From positions 248,001 through 312,000 of the forward strand of contig NZ_JQJY01000008.1 in the NCBI RefSeq assembly GCF_000745775.1: 64,000 nucleotides of DNA. The letters run 5' to 3'. Source of the stretch: Flavobacterium sp. ASV13 (GTDB lineage: Bacteria; Bacteroidota; Bacteroidia; Flavobacteriales; Flavobacteriaceae). Shown here piece by piece: positions 17,813 to 27,381 of the stretch. A program made the position numbers and the translations under genes. Every line of letters begins with the position of its first letter. Within the stretch, counting starts at the first letter, position 1. The notes under the pieces were generated by a model, which was given only the letters and a program-made list of their open reading frames with translations, did not search any database and was not told the origin of the DNA.

Positions 17813-19183
17813 ATGAAAATTAAGAATAGAATTGCTCTGGTTTTAGGAGTTGTTTTTGTATCAATTTGTGCCAATGCTCAGACCAAAACATTTGGAAAAG
17901 AAGAATTTAAACAGTGGGCGCAAACACCGCCGATGGGATGGAACAGCTGGGATTGTTACGGGCCAACTGTAGAAGAACACGAAGTAAAAGCCAATGCCGA
18001 TTATATGGCAAAAGAGCTTAAAAAATATGGATGGGAATACATTGTAGTTGATATCAGATGGTTTGTTGAAAATGACAAAGCGGGTGGTTACAATCAGACA
18101 GATCCGCGTTATGTGATGGATAAATTCGGGAGGTATTTGCCGGCAGTAAACCGTTTTCCTTCTGCAAAAGACGGACAAGGTTTTAAGCCTTTAGCAGATT
18201 ATGTTCATAGAAAAGGATTGAAATTCGGAATTCATATTATGCGTGGTGTTCCTAAAAAAGCGGTTGAAGAAAAAATGCCGATTAAAGGCGCAAACGGAAT
18301 TACAGCTGATCAAATTTATTCGACAGCTTTGCAATGCGAATGGTTGAGAGACAATTACACTGTTGTGGCTGAGAAACCGGGAGCACAAGAATATTACGAT
18401 TCTATTTTCGAATTGTACGCACAATGGGGCGTAGATTTTATTAAAATCGATGATTTGTCAAGACCGTATCACGAAGGCGAAATCAACTTGATTAGAAATG
18501 CCATTGATAAATGTGGACGTAAAATTGTACTAAGTACATCTCCGGGAGAAACACCAATTTCGGCTGCGCCACACGTAAGCTCACATGCAAATATGTGGAG
18601 AATGGTTGATGATGTTTGGGACACTTGGCCACACATCACACATTTAATGGATGTTGCTCAAAAATGGTATCCATACATTGCGCCGGGAACATGGCCAGAT
18701 TGCGATATGATTCCCCTAGGACGTATTTCGGTTAGAGGAGAACGTGGTGAAGACAGAATGACGCGTTTGACAAAAGACGAACAATATACTTTAATTACCT
18801 TCTTTAATATTTTTAAATCGCCTTTGTTTTTTGGTGGAGATTTGCCAAGTAATGACGCTTTTACTTTATCATTATTGACTAATAAAGATGTGGTGAAAAT
18901 GCACAATGAAAGCACGGCAGTAAAACAACTTTTCCAGAAAGATGGAAAAATTGCTGTAACTTCAAAAAATGCCAAAGACGGAAGTGTTTATTTGGCATTG
19001 TTCAATATTTCTGATGTTGCAGCTCAAAATGTTTCAGTAAATCTTGCTGATCTTGGTTTTACAGGCTCAGTTGAAGTTTTGAATATGTGGACAGGTGAAA
19101 AATCAAAAATTTCTTCTAAAGAAATTGGTACAGTTTTAAAAGCGCATGCTTCAGTTTTATATCAATTAAAAGGTAAAAAATAA
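17813..19183 (+). CDS. GH27 alpha-galactosidase or beta-L-arabinopyranosidase
   Basis: The 456-residue secreted enzyme has a signal peptide ending in NANAQ. It shows the GH27 TIM-barrel start PPMGWNSWDCYGP, the nucleophile Asp213 in DFIKIDD and the probable acid/base Asp266 or Asp267 in MVDDVWDTW. A small C-terminal beta domain begins near 375. GH27 enzymes remove alpha-galactose; some cleave beta-L-arabinopyranose, which caps certain arabinogalactans, and either fits this locus. It opens a second transcription segment, and its stop codon overlaps the next start (TAATG), which implies translational coupling to the GH51 enzyme. Confidence 0.85.
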   Translation: MKIKNRIALVLGVVFVSICANAQTKTFGKEEFKQWAQTPPMGWNSWDCYGPTVEEHEVKANADYMAKELKKYGWEYIVVDIRWFVENDKAGGYNQTDPRYVMDKFGRYLPAVNRFPSAKDGQGFKPLADYVHRKGLKFGIHIMRGVPKKAVEEKMPIKGANGITADQIYSTALQCEWLRDNYTVVAEKPGAQEYYDSIFELYAQWGVDFIKIDDLSRPYHEGEINLIRNAIDKCGRKIVLSTSPGETPISAAPHVSSHANMWRMVDDVWDTWPHITHLMDVAQKWYPYIAPGTWPDCDMIPLGRISVRGERGEDRMTRLTKDEQYTLITFFNIFKSPLFFGGDLPSNDAFTLSLLTNKDVVKMHNESTAVKQLFQKDGKIAVTSKNAKDGSVYLALFNISDVAAQNVSVNLADLGFTGSVEVLNMWTGEKSKISSKEIGTVLKAHASVLYQLKGKK

Positions 19184-21744
19184 TGATGCGATTTTTTAAA
19201 AATAGCCTTTTAGCATTAGTATTACTTTTTTCAGTCCTCTTTATATTGTCGGGATTTGGCTTAAAGCCGAAAACAGAAAAACCGGACAAAGTATATCTAT
19301 TTGCCTATTCGACTTTAAAAAATAATGGAAAAAACGGACTTCATTTTGCATGGAGCACCGATCAGAAAAACTGGTTTTCAATTGGTCCGGAATATAGTTT
19401 TCTGAAATCTGATTTTGGAAGTTGGGGACCAACAGGAAAAAGCATGTCAGAGCCTTTTATGGTTAGAGACAATGCAGGGATTTTTCATTGTTTCTGGAGT
19501 GTAAAAGACAATGTTTTTGCACATTCAGAAAGTAAAGATTTAGTGAATTGGGGAAGACAAAATTACATTCAAGAAATGAAGAATTTTGTTGGAAAAGGTG
19601 AAGATAAATCGGTGATTACAAATGTACAGATTAGTCAGAAAGAAGGTCAATATTTAGTTCATTTCAGCGAAAGCGGAAAAAATTATGTCAGTGCGACAAA
19701 AGATTTTAAAAATTATAGTCCATCAACAATTGATGCTAATTCTGATTTAAAATTAAGAAACGAAATCACGATTCAAGGCGAAGTTGTTCAAGGAAGTTTA
19801 TTCCATGTAGATTGGAGTTTGGTTGACAATATGATCCGAAATATGGAATCGGCTAAATTTAGAGAGAAACAAGATAATTCTTCTCCAAAAAGCGATAGCT
19901 TGCTTTTTGCCGGATTAAAACCTGTAAAAGCTCAGATTTCAATAAATGGTCAGCAGTCAAAAAAAATCAGCAATATGCTTACGGGCGTTTTTTTTGAAGA
20001 TATCAATTACGCTGCTGATGGTGGTTTGTATGGAGAATTGATCCAAAATCGTGATTTCGAATATGCTTTGCACGACAAAAAAGAAAGAGATGAAAAATGG
20101 AATGCTACAATGGCTTGGAGCGGTGATTTTAAAATTGCTAAAGAAAATCCAATTCACCAAAACAATCCAAATTATGCTATAGTTTCTAAAGGAAATATCA
20201 GCAATTCTGGCTTTGATGGAATCGCTTTGAAAGCCAATGAAAAATACGATTTTAGCGTTTTTGCCAAAGGCTCAAAAGCTATTGTTCGTTTGAAATCGGC
20301 AAGTGGAGAAACTTTGGCGGAAGCCGTATTGACTCCGTCAGCAACTTGGAAGAAAATAAATGTAGTATTAAAATCTTCAAAAACGGTTAAAGATGCGAAT
20401 TTAGAAATCAGTACCAATGGCGAAACTGCCGTTGATATGGTTTCGCTTTTTCCTCAAAAAACATTCAAAAACCGCAAAAACGGACTTCGTTTAGATCTTG
20501 CTGAAGCTATTGCAGATATGCATCCAAAATTCGTAAGATTTCCAGGCGGATGCGTGGCGCACGGTGACGGACTGCATAATATTTACAAATGGAAAAACAC
20601 AATTGGTCCGCTTGAAAGCAGAATTCCAATGCGCAACATTTGGGGCTATCATCAATCAATGGGATTAGGTTATTTTGAATATTTTCAGTTTTGCGAAGAT
20701 TTAGGCGCTGAAGCTGTTCCGGTTTTAGCGGCGGGAGTTCCTTGTCAAAATTCATCTGACGGAGGTTCTGGACAGCAATTCGGAATTCCGATGGAAGATA
20801 TGGACGAATATGTACAAGATGTTTTAGATTTAATCGAATATGCCAACGGAAGCGTAAATACAACTTGGGGTAAAAAACGTGCCTTAGCTGGACATCCAAA
20901 ACCTTTCAATTTAAAATATATCGGAATCGGAAATGAAGATTTAATCAGCGATGTTTTTGAAGAACGCTACCGAATGATCGTAAAAGCGGTTCAGCAAAAA
21001 TATCCTGAAATAATTGTAATTGGAACCGTTGGACCATTTTTTGAAGGAACAGATTACAATGAAGGCTGGAAAATTGCCGATGATTTGAAGTTGTCAATTG
21101 TTGATGAACATTATTATCAAACACCGGGTTGGTTCATCAATAATCAAAATTTTTACGACAATTATGACCGTTCAAAATCTAAAGTTTATTTAGGCGAATA
21201 TGCTTCGCGCGGTAATAAGTTTTATAATGCTTTGGCGGAAGCCTTATATTTAACTGGCGTTGAACGAAATGGAGACGTTGTTGAAATGGCTTCTTATGCA
21301 CCGTTATTGGCGAGAGAAAAGCATACACAATGGAATCCAGATTTGATTTATTTTAACGGAGACGAAGTAAAACCGACAGTAAATTATTTTGTACAAAAAT
21401 TATACGGCCAAAATCCGGGGAATCAATATATTGAAAGTACTACGAAATTGTCAGATGCAAATCCGGAAGTTAATAAACGTATTGGAGTTTCTGTTGTAAA
21501 AGATAATGCTTCTGGAGAATTGATTATCAAGTTAGTAAATGTGCTTCCGGTTGCGGTTACACCTTCAATAGAAACAACAAATTTACCATTGACTGAAACT
21601 GCTGATTATACTGTATTGACGGGTACGCCAGAAAATACAACAGCAAGACCTGCAACGCAAAAGTTGACGGTTAAAGAAGCTTTTTCAAAAGAATTGCCTC
21701 CATATTCGTTTGCAGTAATTCGTATTAAAACAAATAAGCTTTAA
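19183..21744 (+). CDS. GH51 alpha-L-arabinofuranosidase with N-terminal GH43-like domain
   Basis: This is an 853-residue secreted or membrane-anchored protein. Its hydrophobic N-terminus (residues 7-25) lacks a clear lipobox. Residues about 35-230 look like a five-bladed propeller of the GH43/GH117 type (GLHFAWSTDQKNW, DNAGIFHCFWSV), probably not catalytic because the acidic motifs are incomplete. Residues about 245-850 form the GH51 enzyme: GVFFEDINYAADGGLYGEL, a carbohydrate-binding insert, acid/base Glu585 in IGIGNEDL, nucleophile Glu672 in YLGEYAS and a C-terminal beta domain. It removes alpha-L-arabinofuranose side groups. The start overlaps the GH27 stop by one base; a second ATG three bases later is equally possible. 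Confidence 0.88.
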   Translation: MMRFFKNSLLALVLLFSVLFILSGFGLKPKTEKPDKVYLFAYSTLKNNGKNGLHFAWSTDQKNWFSIGPEYSFLKSDFGSWGPTGKSMSEPFMVRDNAGIFHCFWSVKDNVFAHSESKDLVNWGRQNYIQEMKNFVGKGEDKSVITNVQISQKEGQYLVHFSESGKNYVSATKDFKNYSPSTIDANSDLKLRNEITIQGEVVQGSLFHVDWSLVDNMIRNMESAKFREKQDNSSPKSDSLLFAGLKPVKAQISINGQQSKKISNMLTGVFFEDINYAADGGLYGELIQNRDFEYALHDKKERDEKWNATMAWSGDFKIAKENPIHQNNPNYAIVSKGNISNSGFDGIALKANEKYDFSVFAKGSKAIVRLKSASGETLAEAVLTPSATWKKINVVLKSSKTVKDANLEISTNGETAVDMVSLFPQKTFKNRKNGLRLDLAEAIADMHPKFVRFPGGCVAHGDGLHNIYKWKNTIGPLESRIPMRNIWGYHQSMGLGYFEYFQFCEDLGAEAVPVLAAGVPCQNSSDGGSGQQFGIPMEDMDEYVQDVLDLIEYANGSVNTTWGKKRALAGHPKPFNLKYIGIGNEDLISDVFEERYRMIVKAVQQKYPEIIVIGTVGPFFEGTDYNEGWKIADDLKLSIVDEHYYQTPGWFINNQNFYDNYDRSKSKVYLGEYASRGNKFYNALAEALYLTGVERNGDVVEMASYAPLLAREKHTQWNPDLIYFNGDEVKPTVNYFVQKLYGQNPGNQYIESTTKLSDANPEVNKRIGVSVVKDNASGELIIKLVNVLPVAVTPSIETTNLPLTETADYTVLTGTPENTTARPATQKLTVKEAFSKELPPYSFAVIRIKTNKL

Positions 21745-21775
21745 TATTTAAGCAGAAAACAAAAGGAATAAAAGA

Positions 21776-23713
21776 ATGAAAAAATTAAAATTTAGCCTTG
21801 TTGCACTAGCGTCATTTTTTAGTGTTTTGCAAGCTCAGAATAATCAAAAAGGAACACCGCCTGTTATTGCTGAAAAGGATTTAACAGCCTATTTATTTGT
21901 TTATTTCACAGGAAATAAAGTCGAAGAAGAAGCAGTTCGTTACGCAGTAAGTGCCGATGGATATCATTATTATCATTTAAATGACAATAAACCCGTTTTA
22001 GACAGCAAAGTAATCAGCTCAACCGGAGGCGTTCGCGATCCGCATATTTTGCGTGGTGATGATGGCAAAACTTTTTATATGGTTTTGACCGATATGACTT
22101 CGTCAAAAGGCTGGGACAGCAACCGTGCCATGATTTTATTAAAAAGCACTGATTTGGTAAACTGGAAAAGTAGTGTTGTCAATATTCAGACGACTTTTTC
22201 TGGAAATGAAAATCTAAAAAGAGTTTGGGCACCTCAAACTATTTATGACGCAAAAGCCGGAAAATATCTAATTTACTTTAGTTTGCAATATGCTGGAGGC
22301 CCAGATAAAATTTATTACGCTTACGCGAATAAAGATTTCACTGCTTTAGAAAGTGCACCAAAATTATTATTTGTTCCAAAATCGGAGAGAGCTTGCATCG
22401 ATGGCGACATTATTGAAAAAGATGGTGTGTATCATCTTTTTTATAAAACCGAAGGCGGAAAAGCAGGAATTAAAGTTGCTACAACAACTGATTTGACTTC
22501 TGGAAATTGGACAGAAAATGATAATTATCTGCAACAAACAAACGATGGTGTTGAAGGATCAAGTGTTTTCAAACTAAACAATTCTGACGATTATATTTTG
22601 ATGTATGATGTTTATACAAAAGGAAGATATCAGTTTACAAAAAGCAAAGATTTAGAGAATTTCACCGTTATCGATAATGACATTTCAATGGATTTTAATC
22701 CGCGTCACGGAACTATTTTACCTATTACACGTTCAGAATTGAAACGATTAACAGCAAAATGGGGAACGCCAGAAAAACTTCCAAAAGTAAATAATAATCC
22801 AGTTCTAGAAGGTTATTATGCTGATCCTGAGATTCTGTATTCCAACAAAACCAAAAAATATTACATCTACCCAACAAGCGACGGATTTGATGGTTGGTCG
22901 GGCTATTATTTCAAAACCTTTTCATCAGATAATTTGACAGATTGGAAAGACGAAGGAATTATAATCGATCTTAAAAAAGATGTGACTTGGGCAAACCGAA
23001 ATGCGTGGGCGCCATGTATTGTGGAGAAAAAGATAAAAGGAAAATACAAGTATTTTTATTATTTCACAGCGGCTCAGAAAATTGGAGTTGCTTCTTCAGA
23101 TAACCCAATAGGACCATTTACAGACAGCGGAAAAGCTTTGGTAAGCTCAAAACCAGAAGGTATTAAAGGCGGTCAGGAAATTGATCCAGACGTTTTTACA
23201 GATCCAAAAACTGGAAAAAGCTATTTATACTGGGGCAACGGATATATGGCTGTAGCCGAATTAAACGATGACATGATTTCGCTTAAAGAAGGAAGTACAA
23301 AAGTGATTAAAGTTGATAATACTTTCCGAGAAGGAACGTATGTGTTTTACAGAAAAGGAACTTATTATTTCCTATGGAGCGAAGACGATACCAGAAGCCC
23401 GAATTATAAAGTAAGATACGGAACTTCAAAATCACCGCTTGGACCAATTGAAATTCCGCAAAATAATATTGTAATTCAGGGAATTCCGGATCAAGGAATT
23501 TATGCAACTGGGCATAATTCGGTTTTACAAATTCCGAATAAAGATGAATGGTATATTACGTATCACCGTTTTTCATATCCAACTGGAATTAAAATGGGTG
23601 AGGCCGGAGGTTTTCACCGCGAAGTTTGCATGGATAAATTAGAGTTCAATGCTGATGGAAGTATTAAGCAGGTTGTTCCAACGCATAGTGGAATATCTGC
23701 TTTAAAAAAGTAA
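21776..23713 (+). CDS. Double-domain GH43 glycosidase
   Basis: The 645-residue protein has a signal peptide ending in VLQAQ and two consecutive GH43 propellers. The first (about 30-330) has GGVRDPHIL and WAPQTIYDAKAGKY; the second (about 340-640) has YYADPEILY, WAPCIVEKKIKGKY and EIDPDVFTDPKTGKSYLYWG. Both keep the Asp of the first blade, so at least the second is probably active. Acting on arabinose or galactose side chains would complement the GH51 enzyme. It ends the PUL, 31 bp after GH51, and is followed by a strong terminator. Exact linkage cannot be read from the sequence. Confidence 0.85.
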   Translation: MKKLKFSLVALASFFSVLQAQNNQKGTPPVIAEKDLTAYLFVYFTGNKVEEEAVRYAVSADGYHYYHLNDNKPVLDSKVISSTGGVRDPHILRGDDGKTFYMVLTDMTSSKGWDSNRAMILLKSTDLVNWKSSVVNIQTTFSGNENLKRVWAPQTIYDAKAGKYLIYFSLQYAGGPDKIYYAYANKDFTALESAPKLLFVPKSERACIDGDIIEKDGVYHLFYKTEGGKAGIKVATTTDLTSGNWTENDNYLQQTNDGVEGSSVFKLNNSDDYILMYDVYTKGRYQFTKSKDLENFTVIDNDISMDFNPRHGTILPITRSELKRLTAKWGTPEKLPKVNNNPVLEGYYADPEILYSNKTKKYYIYPTSDGFDGWSGYYFKTFSSDNLTDWKDEGIIIDLKKDVTWANRNAWAPCIVEKKIKGKYKYFYYFTAAQKIGVASSDNPIGPFTDSGKALVSSKPEGIKGGQEIDPDVFTDPKTGKSYLYWGNGYMAVAELNDDMISLKEGSTKVIKVDNTFREGTYVFYRKGTYYFLWSEDDTRSPNYKVRYGTSKSPLGPIEIPQNNIVIQGIPDQGIYATGHNSVLQIPNKDEWYITYHRFSYPTGIKMGEAGGFHREVCMDKLEFNADGSIKQVVPTHSGISALKK

Positions 23714-23730
23714 TATTTTAAAGTTCTATA

Positions 23731-23772
23731 AAAAAGCTGTTTTTACAATGTAGAAACAGCTTTTTTTTTTTT
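23731..23772 (+). terminator. Rho-independent terminator of the PUL
   Basis: AAAAAGCTGTTT pairs with AAACAGCTTTTT around an 11-base loop and is followed by a T-run of 12 in total. It lies 18 bp after the GH43 stop codon. Confidence 0.85.
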
Positions 23773-23893
23773 GAATAATTTTTTCTTTAAAAATTAATTT
23801 TCACAAAATGAGGTTTTACGTAAAGAGGGATTAATTTTAAATAGCATCTTTACTGCATTCAAAAAATACTTAAAATTTATAAAAAACGTAAAT

Positions 23894-24928
23894 ATGAAAA
23901 CAAAGTTTTTTACGATTCTATTTTTATCATTTTCCTTATTTTGTTTTGCTCAGGAACAGTTAAAAATAAAAAAAGAAATAACAGCATTTTTTGCAAAAGC
24001 TGACAAAACCAACCTTCAAAGTGTACTTCCATTTGAAGTGGATGGTAAAGTGGGATTAATAGATGCAGTAACAAAAAAAGTATTGTTGAACCCTATTAAA
24101 AATTTTCAGGTATTTACATTATTTAACCCTGTTATGACTGGTTATTATAAAGATTATGAGTTTGCAATTAATCCTAAAAATTTTAAAATAACAATAAAAA
24201 AGGAACCAGAAAGCAATAATGATTTAGTGCCTACAATAGCTGAATATAAAGAGAGTACAACTGATCAAGATCCCAAAATGCCTTATGAAAGTGGTATTAA
24301 AGGATTTACGGTAGATGAAAATGGAAATTTGAAAACATATGCAAAGATCTATAAAGTCGATAATTTTAGAAATCTCTATCCTTTTAAATACAAAGGTAAA
24401 TATTATGCGATAGCTGCAATAAAAAAGAATGATGGTAAAACCTATTTTGGAATAATTGATACGGAAGGAAATACTATAGAAAATTTTGATTTTGTTTACA
24501 GTACAATTTGGTTTAATGAATTTGCAAAAAATGAAGATGATGTTTGGTTTATCGCAAATGCTGATATAAATAATTCTTGTGAGGTATTATTGGAAAATGC
24601 ATTTTATATAAATATGGAAGGAAAGCAAAAACTAAAAGGTGAAATTCCAACTTTTCCAAGTTCAGATATTTTTGGCTTGAATGCTAATTGTTCAGGTTGT
24701 ATAAAATATAGCGGTGTTTTGGATATTGAAAAGATGGAATGGATAATTAAACCTCAATCAAAAATTAAAATCAGATGGATGGATTATACATCTAAAACTG
24801 TTTTAGATATTAAAAATCCGAGGGATAAAAATAAGGCGAAAATCTATATTAAAGTATTTGACGATCATTTTACATATTATATGGATTTAGATATGAAGAA
24901 TAAATACCTACCAACAAAGATGAAATAA
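23894..24928 (+). CDS. Secreted WG-repeat-like protein
   Basis: This 344-residue protein has a signal peptide ending in CFAQ. It contains segments typical of WG/KWG repeat proteins: FEVDGKVGLIDAVTKKVL near 45, and KYYAIAAIKKNDGKTYFGIIDTEGNTI near 150-180 (positions given instead of the full string). Such repeats form a propeller or solenoid without known catalysis. No membrane segment follows the signal. It is an isolated gene between two terminators and appears unrelated to the PUL. Function is unknown. Confidence 0.7.
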   Translation: MKTKFFTILFLSFSLFCFAQEQLKIKKEITAFFAKADKTNLQSVLPFEVDGKVGLIDAVTKKVLLNPIKNFQVFTLFNPVMTGYYKDYEFAINPKNFKITIKKEPESNNDLVPTIAEYKESTTDQDPKMPYESGIKGFTVDENGNLKTYAKIYKVDNFRNLYPFKYKGKYYAIAAIKKNDGKTYFGIIDTEGNTIENFDFVYSTIWFNEFAKNEDDVWFIANADINNSCEVLLENAFYINMEGKQKLKGEIPTFPSSDIFGLNANCSGCIKYSGVLDIEKMEWIIKPQSKIKIRWMDYTSKTVLDIKNPRDKNKAKIYIKVFDDHFTYYMDLDMKNKYLPTKMK

Positions 24929-24949
24929 TATCTTTAGAATAAAACCATA

Positions 24950-24982
24950 AAAAAACGAGGCAGATAAGCCTCGTTTTTATTT
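24950..24982. terminator. Bidirectional terminator
   Basis: AAAAACGAGGC (24951-24961) and GCCTCGTTTTT (24968-24978) form an 11-bp stem with a six-base loop, with A-run and T-run on either side. It separates the convergent WG-like and YegP-like genes and can serve both. Confidence 0.85.
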
Positions 24983-24994
24983 TTATATGAAATT

Positions 24995-25327
24995 TTAAGC
25001 CGTCTGATCATCAGTTTCAGCATCAGGAGCATTTTTCTTTACAGATTCGATCCCGTTTTCTCTTGCGGCAACACTTTCGTACATTTCGCTCGATCCAATA
25101 ATTTGTCCGTTGCTGGCTTTTAAATTAAAATACGGTTTGCCATTGCTTGACTCTTTTCTGTCGTAGCGGCCATCATCTTGCGAATTTGTTTTCACAGATT
25201 CGATTCCGTTAGTAGCGGCAGCTTTAGTAGTATAACCCTCGCTTGCTAAAATTGTCTGGCCATTTCCAGCTTTTAAATTGAATTGAAATTCTCCGTTGGT
25301 TCTTTTAGTAATTACAAATTTTCCCAT
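24995..25327 (-). CDS. YegP-like protein, two DUF1508 repeats
   Basis: This 110-residue cytoplasmic protein consists of two DUF1508 units: KFVITKRTNGEFQFNLKAGN..ASEGY (about 3-48) and RKESSNGKPYFNLKASNGQIIGSSEMY (about 55-100; read as a unit, longer than quoted elsewhere). Each unit ends with a GIESVK motif. Family members (YegP, UPF0339) are small beta-rich proteins of unknown role, often two units long as here. The tail is acidic. The gene is divergent from xdhC, so 25328-25551 must hold promoters for both; nothing matched the -33/-7 pattern well there. Confidence 0.9.
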   Translation of the reverse strand: MGKFVITKRTNGEFQFNLKAGNGQTILASEGYTTKAAATNGIESVKTNSQDDGRYDRKESSNGKPYFNLKASNGQIIGSSEMYESVAARENGIESVKKNAPDAETDDQTA

Positions 25328-25551
25328 GTAGCTTTTTATTAAGGTTAGGTAATATTTTTTTTGCTAATTATAAAAATACAAAACTTCGGGATATAAATAA
25401 TATTGTATGAAAAAATAATTGTTTTGATATTGTTAAGTACAAATTCATTTTAAACTTAAATGATTTTCCTGCTTTTAAGTTTATAATATTTTTTACTTTT
25501 AGGCTGTTAAAGAATCATCAGAAGTTTGTTTTGCTGATGAATAATTATTTT

Positions 25552-26676
25552 ATGAAAGAAATCAGCGAAATTTTAAACGCTTATTCAGAAGCAAATGCAG
25601 CAGGAAAAAAAACAGCTTTGGCAACGGTAGTCAAAGTTGAAGGTTCATCATATCGCCAGCCGGGCGCCCGTATGTTGGTTACTGAAGATGGTTTGCTAAC
25701 TGGTGCTATAAGCGGAGGCTGTCTGGAAGGAGATGCATTGCGAAAAGCACTCCTTTCCATCAATCAAAAACAAAATAAATTAGTTACTTATAATACGAGC
25801 AATGAAGACGATGCCGAAATTGGTCTTCAGTTGGGATGTAACGGAATTGTACATATTTTGTTTGAATACATTAATGACGAATTGGAAAACAACCCAATCC
25901 AGCTTTTGAGTCAATTAAAAGCGGAAAGAAAAGAAGCGGTTGTGGTTACGATTTTTTCATTGAACAAAAGAGCAATTCAGATAGGAACAACCTTGTTTTT
26001 TAGAAAAGACAGTCCGACATTACATCATCATAATAATGTATTGAATTTGATTTCGGATGCGAAAGAAGTGCTCGAAACTAAAATAACTTCTATAAAAAAA
26101 CTGCAGGAAGGCACAGATGACGAGGCTTTAATCGAATATATAAATCCGCCAATTTCGCTAGTAATTGCCGGCGCAGGAAATGATGTACAGCCATTAGTAA
26201 AAATGGCAACTTTATTGGGTTGGGAAATAACCGTTGGAGATGGACGGAGTGCTCACGCTACAAAAAAACGTTTTCCAAAGGCAAATCAGGTTTTAGTTGT
26301 AAAACCAGATGATTTTTTAGATACTATAACAATTGATGATCAAACGTATTTTGTTTTAATGACGCATAACTACAAGTATGACTTGGCAGTTTTAAGATTA
26401 TTATTGAATACAGATTGCCGTTATATTGGAATTCTCGGACCAAAATCAAAACTGAACCGAATGGTTGATGATCTTAGGATGGTAGGAATTAATGTAAATG
26501 AAGAACAGCTAAAAAGAATTCATAGTCCTGTAGGTCTAGATATTGGTGCTGAAACTTCTGAAGAAATAGCTTTGTCGATTGTTTCTGAAATTAAAGCTTT
26601 TGCTTCGGGAAAAACGGGGACTTCCTTAAAATATAAGTCAGGGAAAATACACGATGAAATTCATTATGGAGCATAA
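25552..26676 (+). CDS. XdhC-family molybdenum cofactor insertion chaperone
   Basis: This protein of about 374 residues has an N-terminal XdhC/CoxI domain (LATVVKVEGSSYRQPGARML, GAISGGCLEGDAL). A C-terminal Rossmann-type XdhC_C domain follows (LVIAGAGNDVQPLVKMATLLGW, LGPKSKLNRM, SPVGLDIGAETSEEIALSI). XdhC binds mature molybdenum cofactor, holds it for sulfuration or nucleotide attachment, and inserts it into the apoenzyme. I chose the ATG at 25552 (MKEISEIL); ATG 25537 and TTG 25531 are in frame but add residues outside the family's usual start. Its end overlaps the mocA-like gene by 23 bp. The PaoABC-like genes 2 kb downstream are the likely client. Confidence 0.92.
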   Translation: MKEISEILNAYSEANAAGKKTALATVVKVEGSSYRQPGARMLVTEDGLLTGAISGGCLEGDALRKALLSINQKQNKLVTYNTSNEDDAEIGLQLGCNGIVHILFEYINDELENNPIQLLSQLKAERKEAVVVTIFSLNKRAIQIGTTLFFRKDSPTLHHHNNVLNLISDAKEVLETKITSIKKLQEGTDDEALIEYINPPISLVIAGAGNDVQPLVKMATLLGWEITVGDGRSAHATKKRFPKANQVLVVKPDDFLDTITIDDQTYFVLMTHNYKYDLAVLRLLLNTDCRYIGILGPKSKLNRMVDDLRMVGINVNEEQLKRIHSPVGLDIGAETSEEIALSIVSEIKAFASGKTGTSLKYKSGKIHDEIHYGA

Positions 26677-27274
26677 AAATCAAAATAAAACAGGCATTGT
26701 AATTTTGGCTGCTGGAAATTCTTCAAGATTGGGACAGCCAAAACAGCTTTTGGGCTACAAAGATTCTACGCTTTTAAAAAATACGATTGCAGAAGCTTCT
26801 TTAGTTCCACATGCAAAAATTATTGTGGTTACAGGCGCAAATAATCAATTGATTGAAGAAGAGCTTGATCCATCAAAAATAAAAATAAGTTTCAATCCAG
26901 ATTGGGAATCAGGAATGGCGTCATCAATTGTGAATGGACTTCAAAAATTATTGACGTTATATCCTGATTATGAAAATTGCATTTTTGCAGTGTGTGATCA
27001 ACCTTATGTTTCGAGTTTGATTTTCGAAAATTTGATTCAGGAACATAATAAAACCGGAAAAGGAATTGTAGCTTCAGCATATTCAGAAACATTAGGAACT
27101 CCAGTTCTTTTTCATAAAAACTACTTTGCTGAATTATTGGAATTAAAAGGACAAGAAGGAGCAAAAAAAATAATCAGTAAATTTTCAGATGATGTCGTTT
27201 CTGTTTTATTTGAAAAAGGAAATATTGATATCGATACTGAAGATGATTACAATAAATTGATGTCTGAGTTTTAA
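26654..27274 (+). CDS. MocA/MobA-like molybdopterin nucleotidyltransferase
   Basis: The 206-residue protein begins with the NTP-transferase signature ILAAGNSSRLGQPKQLLGYK. It also has the metal-site region FAVCDQPYVSS and a C-terminal D-I-D-T-E-D-DY. This group attaches CMP or GMP to molybdopterin; the MocA type makes the cytosine dinucleotide form used by PaoABC-type enzymes. Translation is coupled to xdhC through a 23-bp overlap. A second ATG at 26666 is a possible start. It makes the cofactor that the neighbouring XdhC would carry. CTP against GTP preference cannot be decided by eye. Confidence 0.9.
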   Translation: MKFIMEHKNQNKTGIVILAAGNSSRLGQPKQLLGYKDSTLLKNTIAEASLVPHAKIIVVTGANNQLIEEELDPSKIKISFNPDWESGMASSIVNGLQKLLTLYPDYENCIFAVCDQPYVSSLIFENLIQEHNKTGKGIVASAYSETLGTPVLFHKNYFAELLELKGQEGAKKIISKFSDDVVSVLFEKGNIDIDTEDDYNKLMSEF

Positions 27275-27278
27275 GTTT

Positions 27279-27361
27279 TCTCCCGCAGATTAAGCAGATT
27301 AAACAGATTATTTATTAAAAGTATCTATGTAAATCTGAACAATCTGTAGAATCTGCGAGAG
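27279..27361. repeat. CAGATT-type inverted repeat at convergent gene ends
   Basis: The left half reads CGCAGATT, GCAGATT, ACAGATT; the right half mirrors it as AAATCTG, CAATCTG, GAATCTGCG, ending in GAGAG against TCTCC. The whole forms a long imperfect hairpin between the mocA-like gene and the oppositely oriented cysteine desulfurase gene. It could act as a two-way terminator. Confidence 0.65.
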
Positions 27362-27381
27362 CCTATAACTTTTTGAAAAAT

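Noticed and set aside
24995..25327. Frameshifted duplicate of the YegP-like gene
   Set aside because: The two similar halves are the normal tandem DUF1508 layout of the family, not a duplication artefact.
25531..25551. Upstream TTG/ATG starts of the xdhC-like gene
   Set aside because: The added residues (MLMNNYF) do not belong to the usual XdhC N-terminus; ATG at 25552 fits better.
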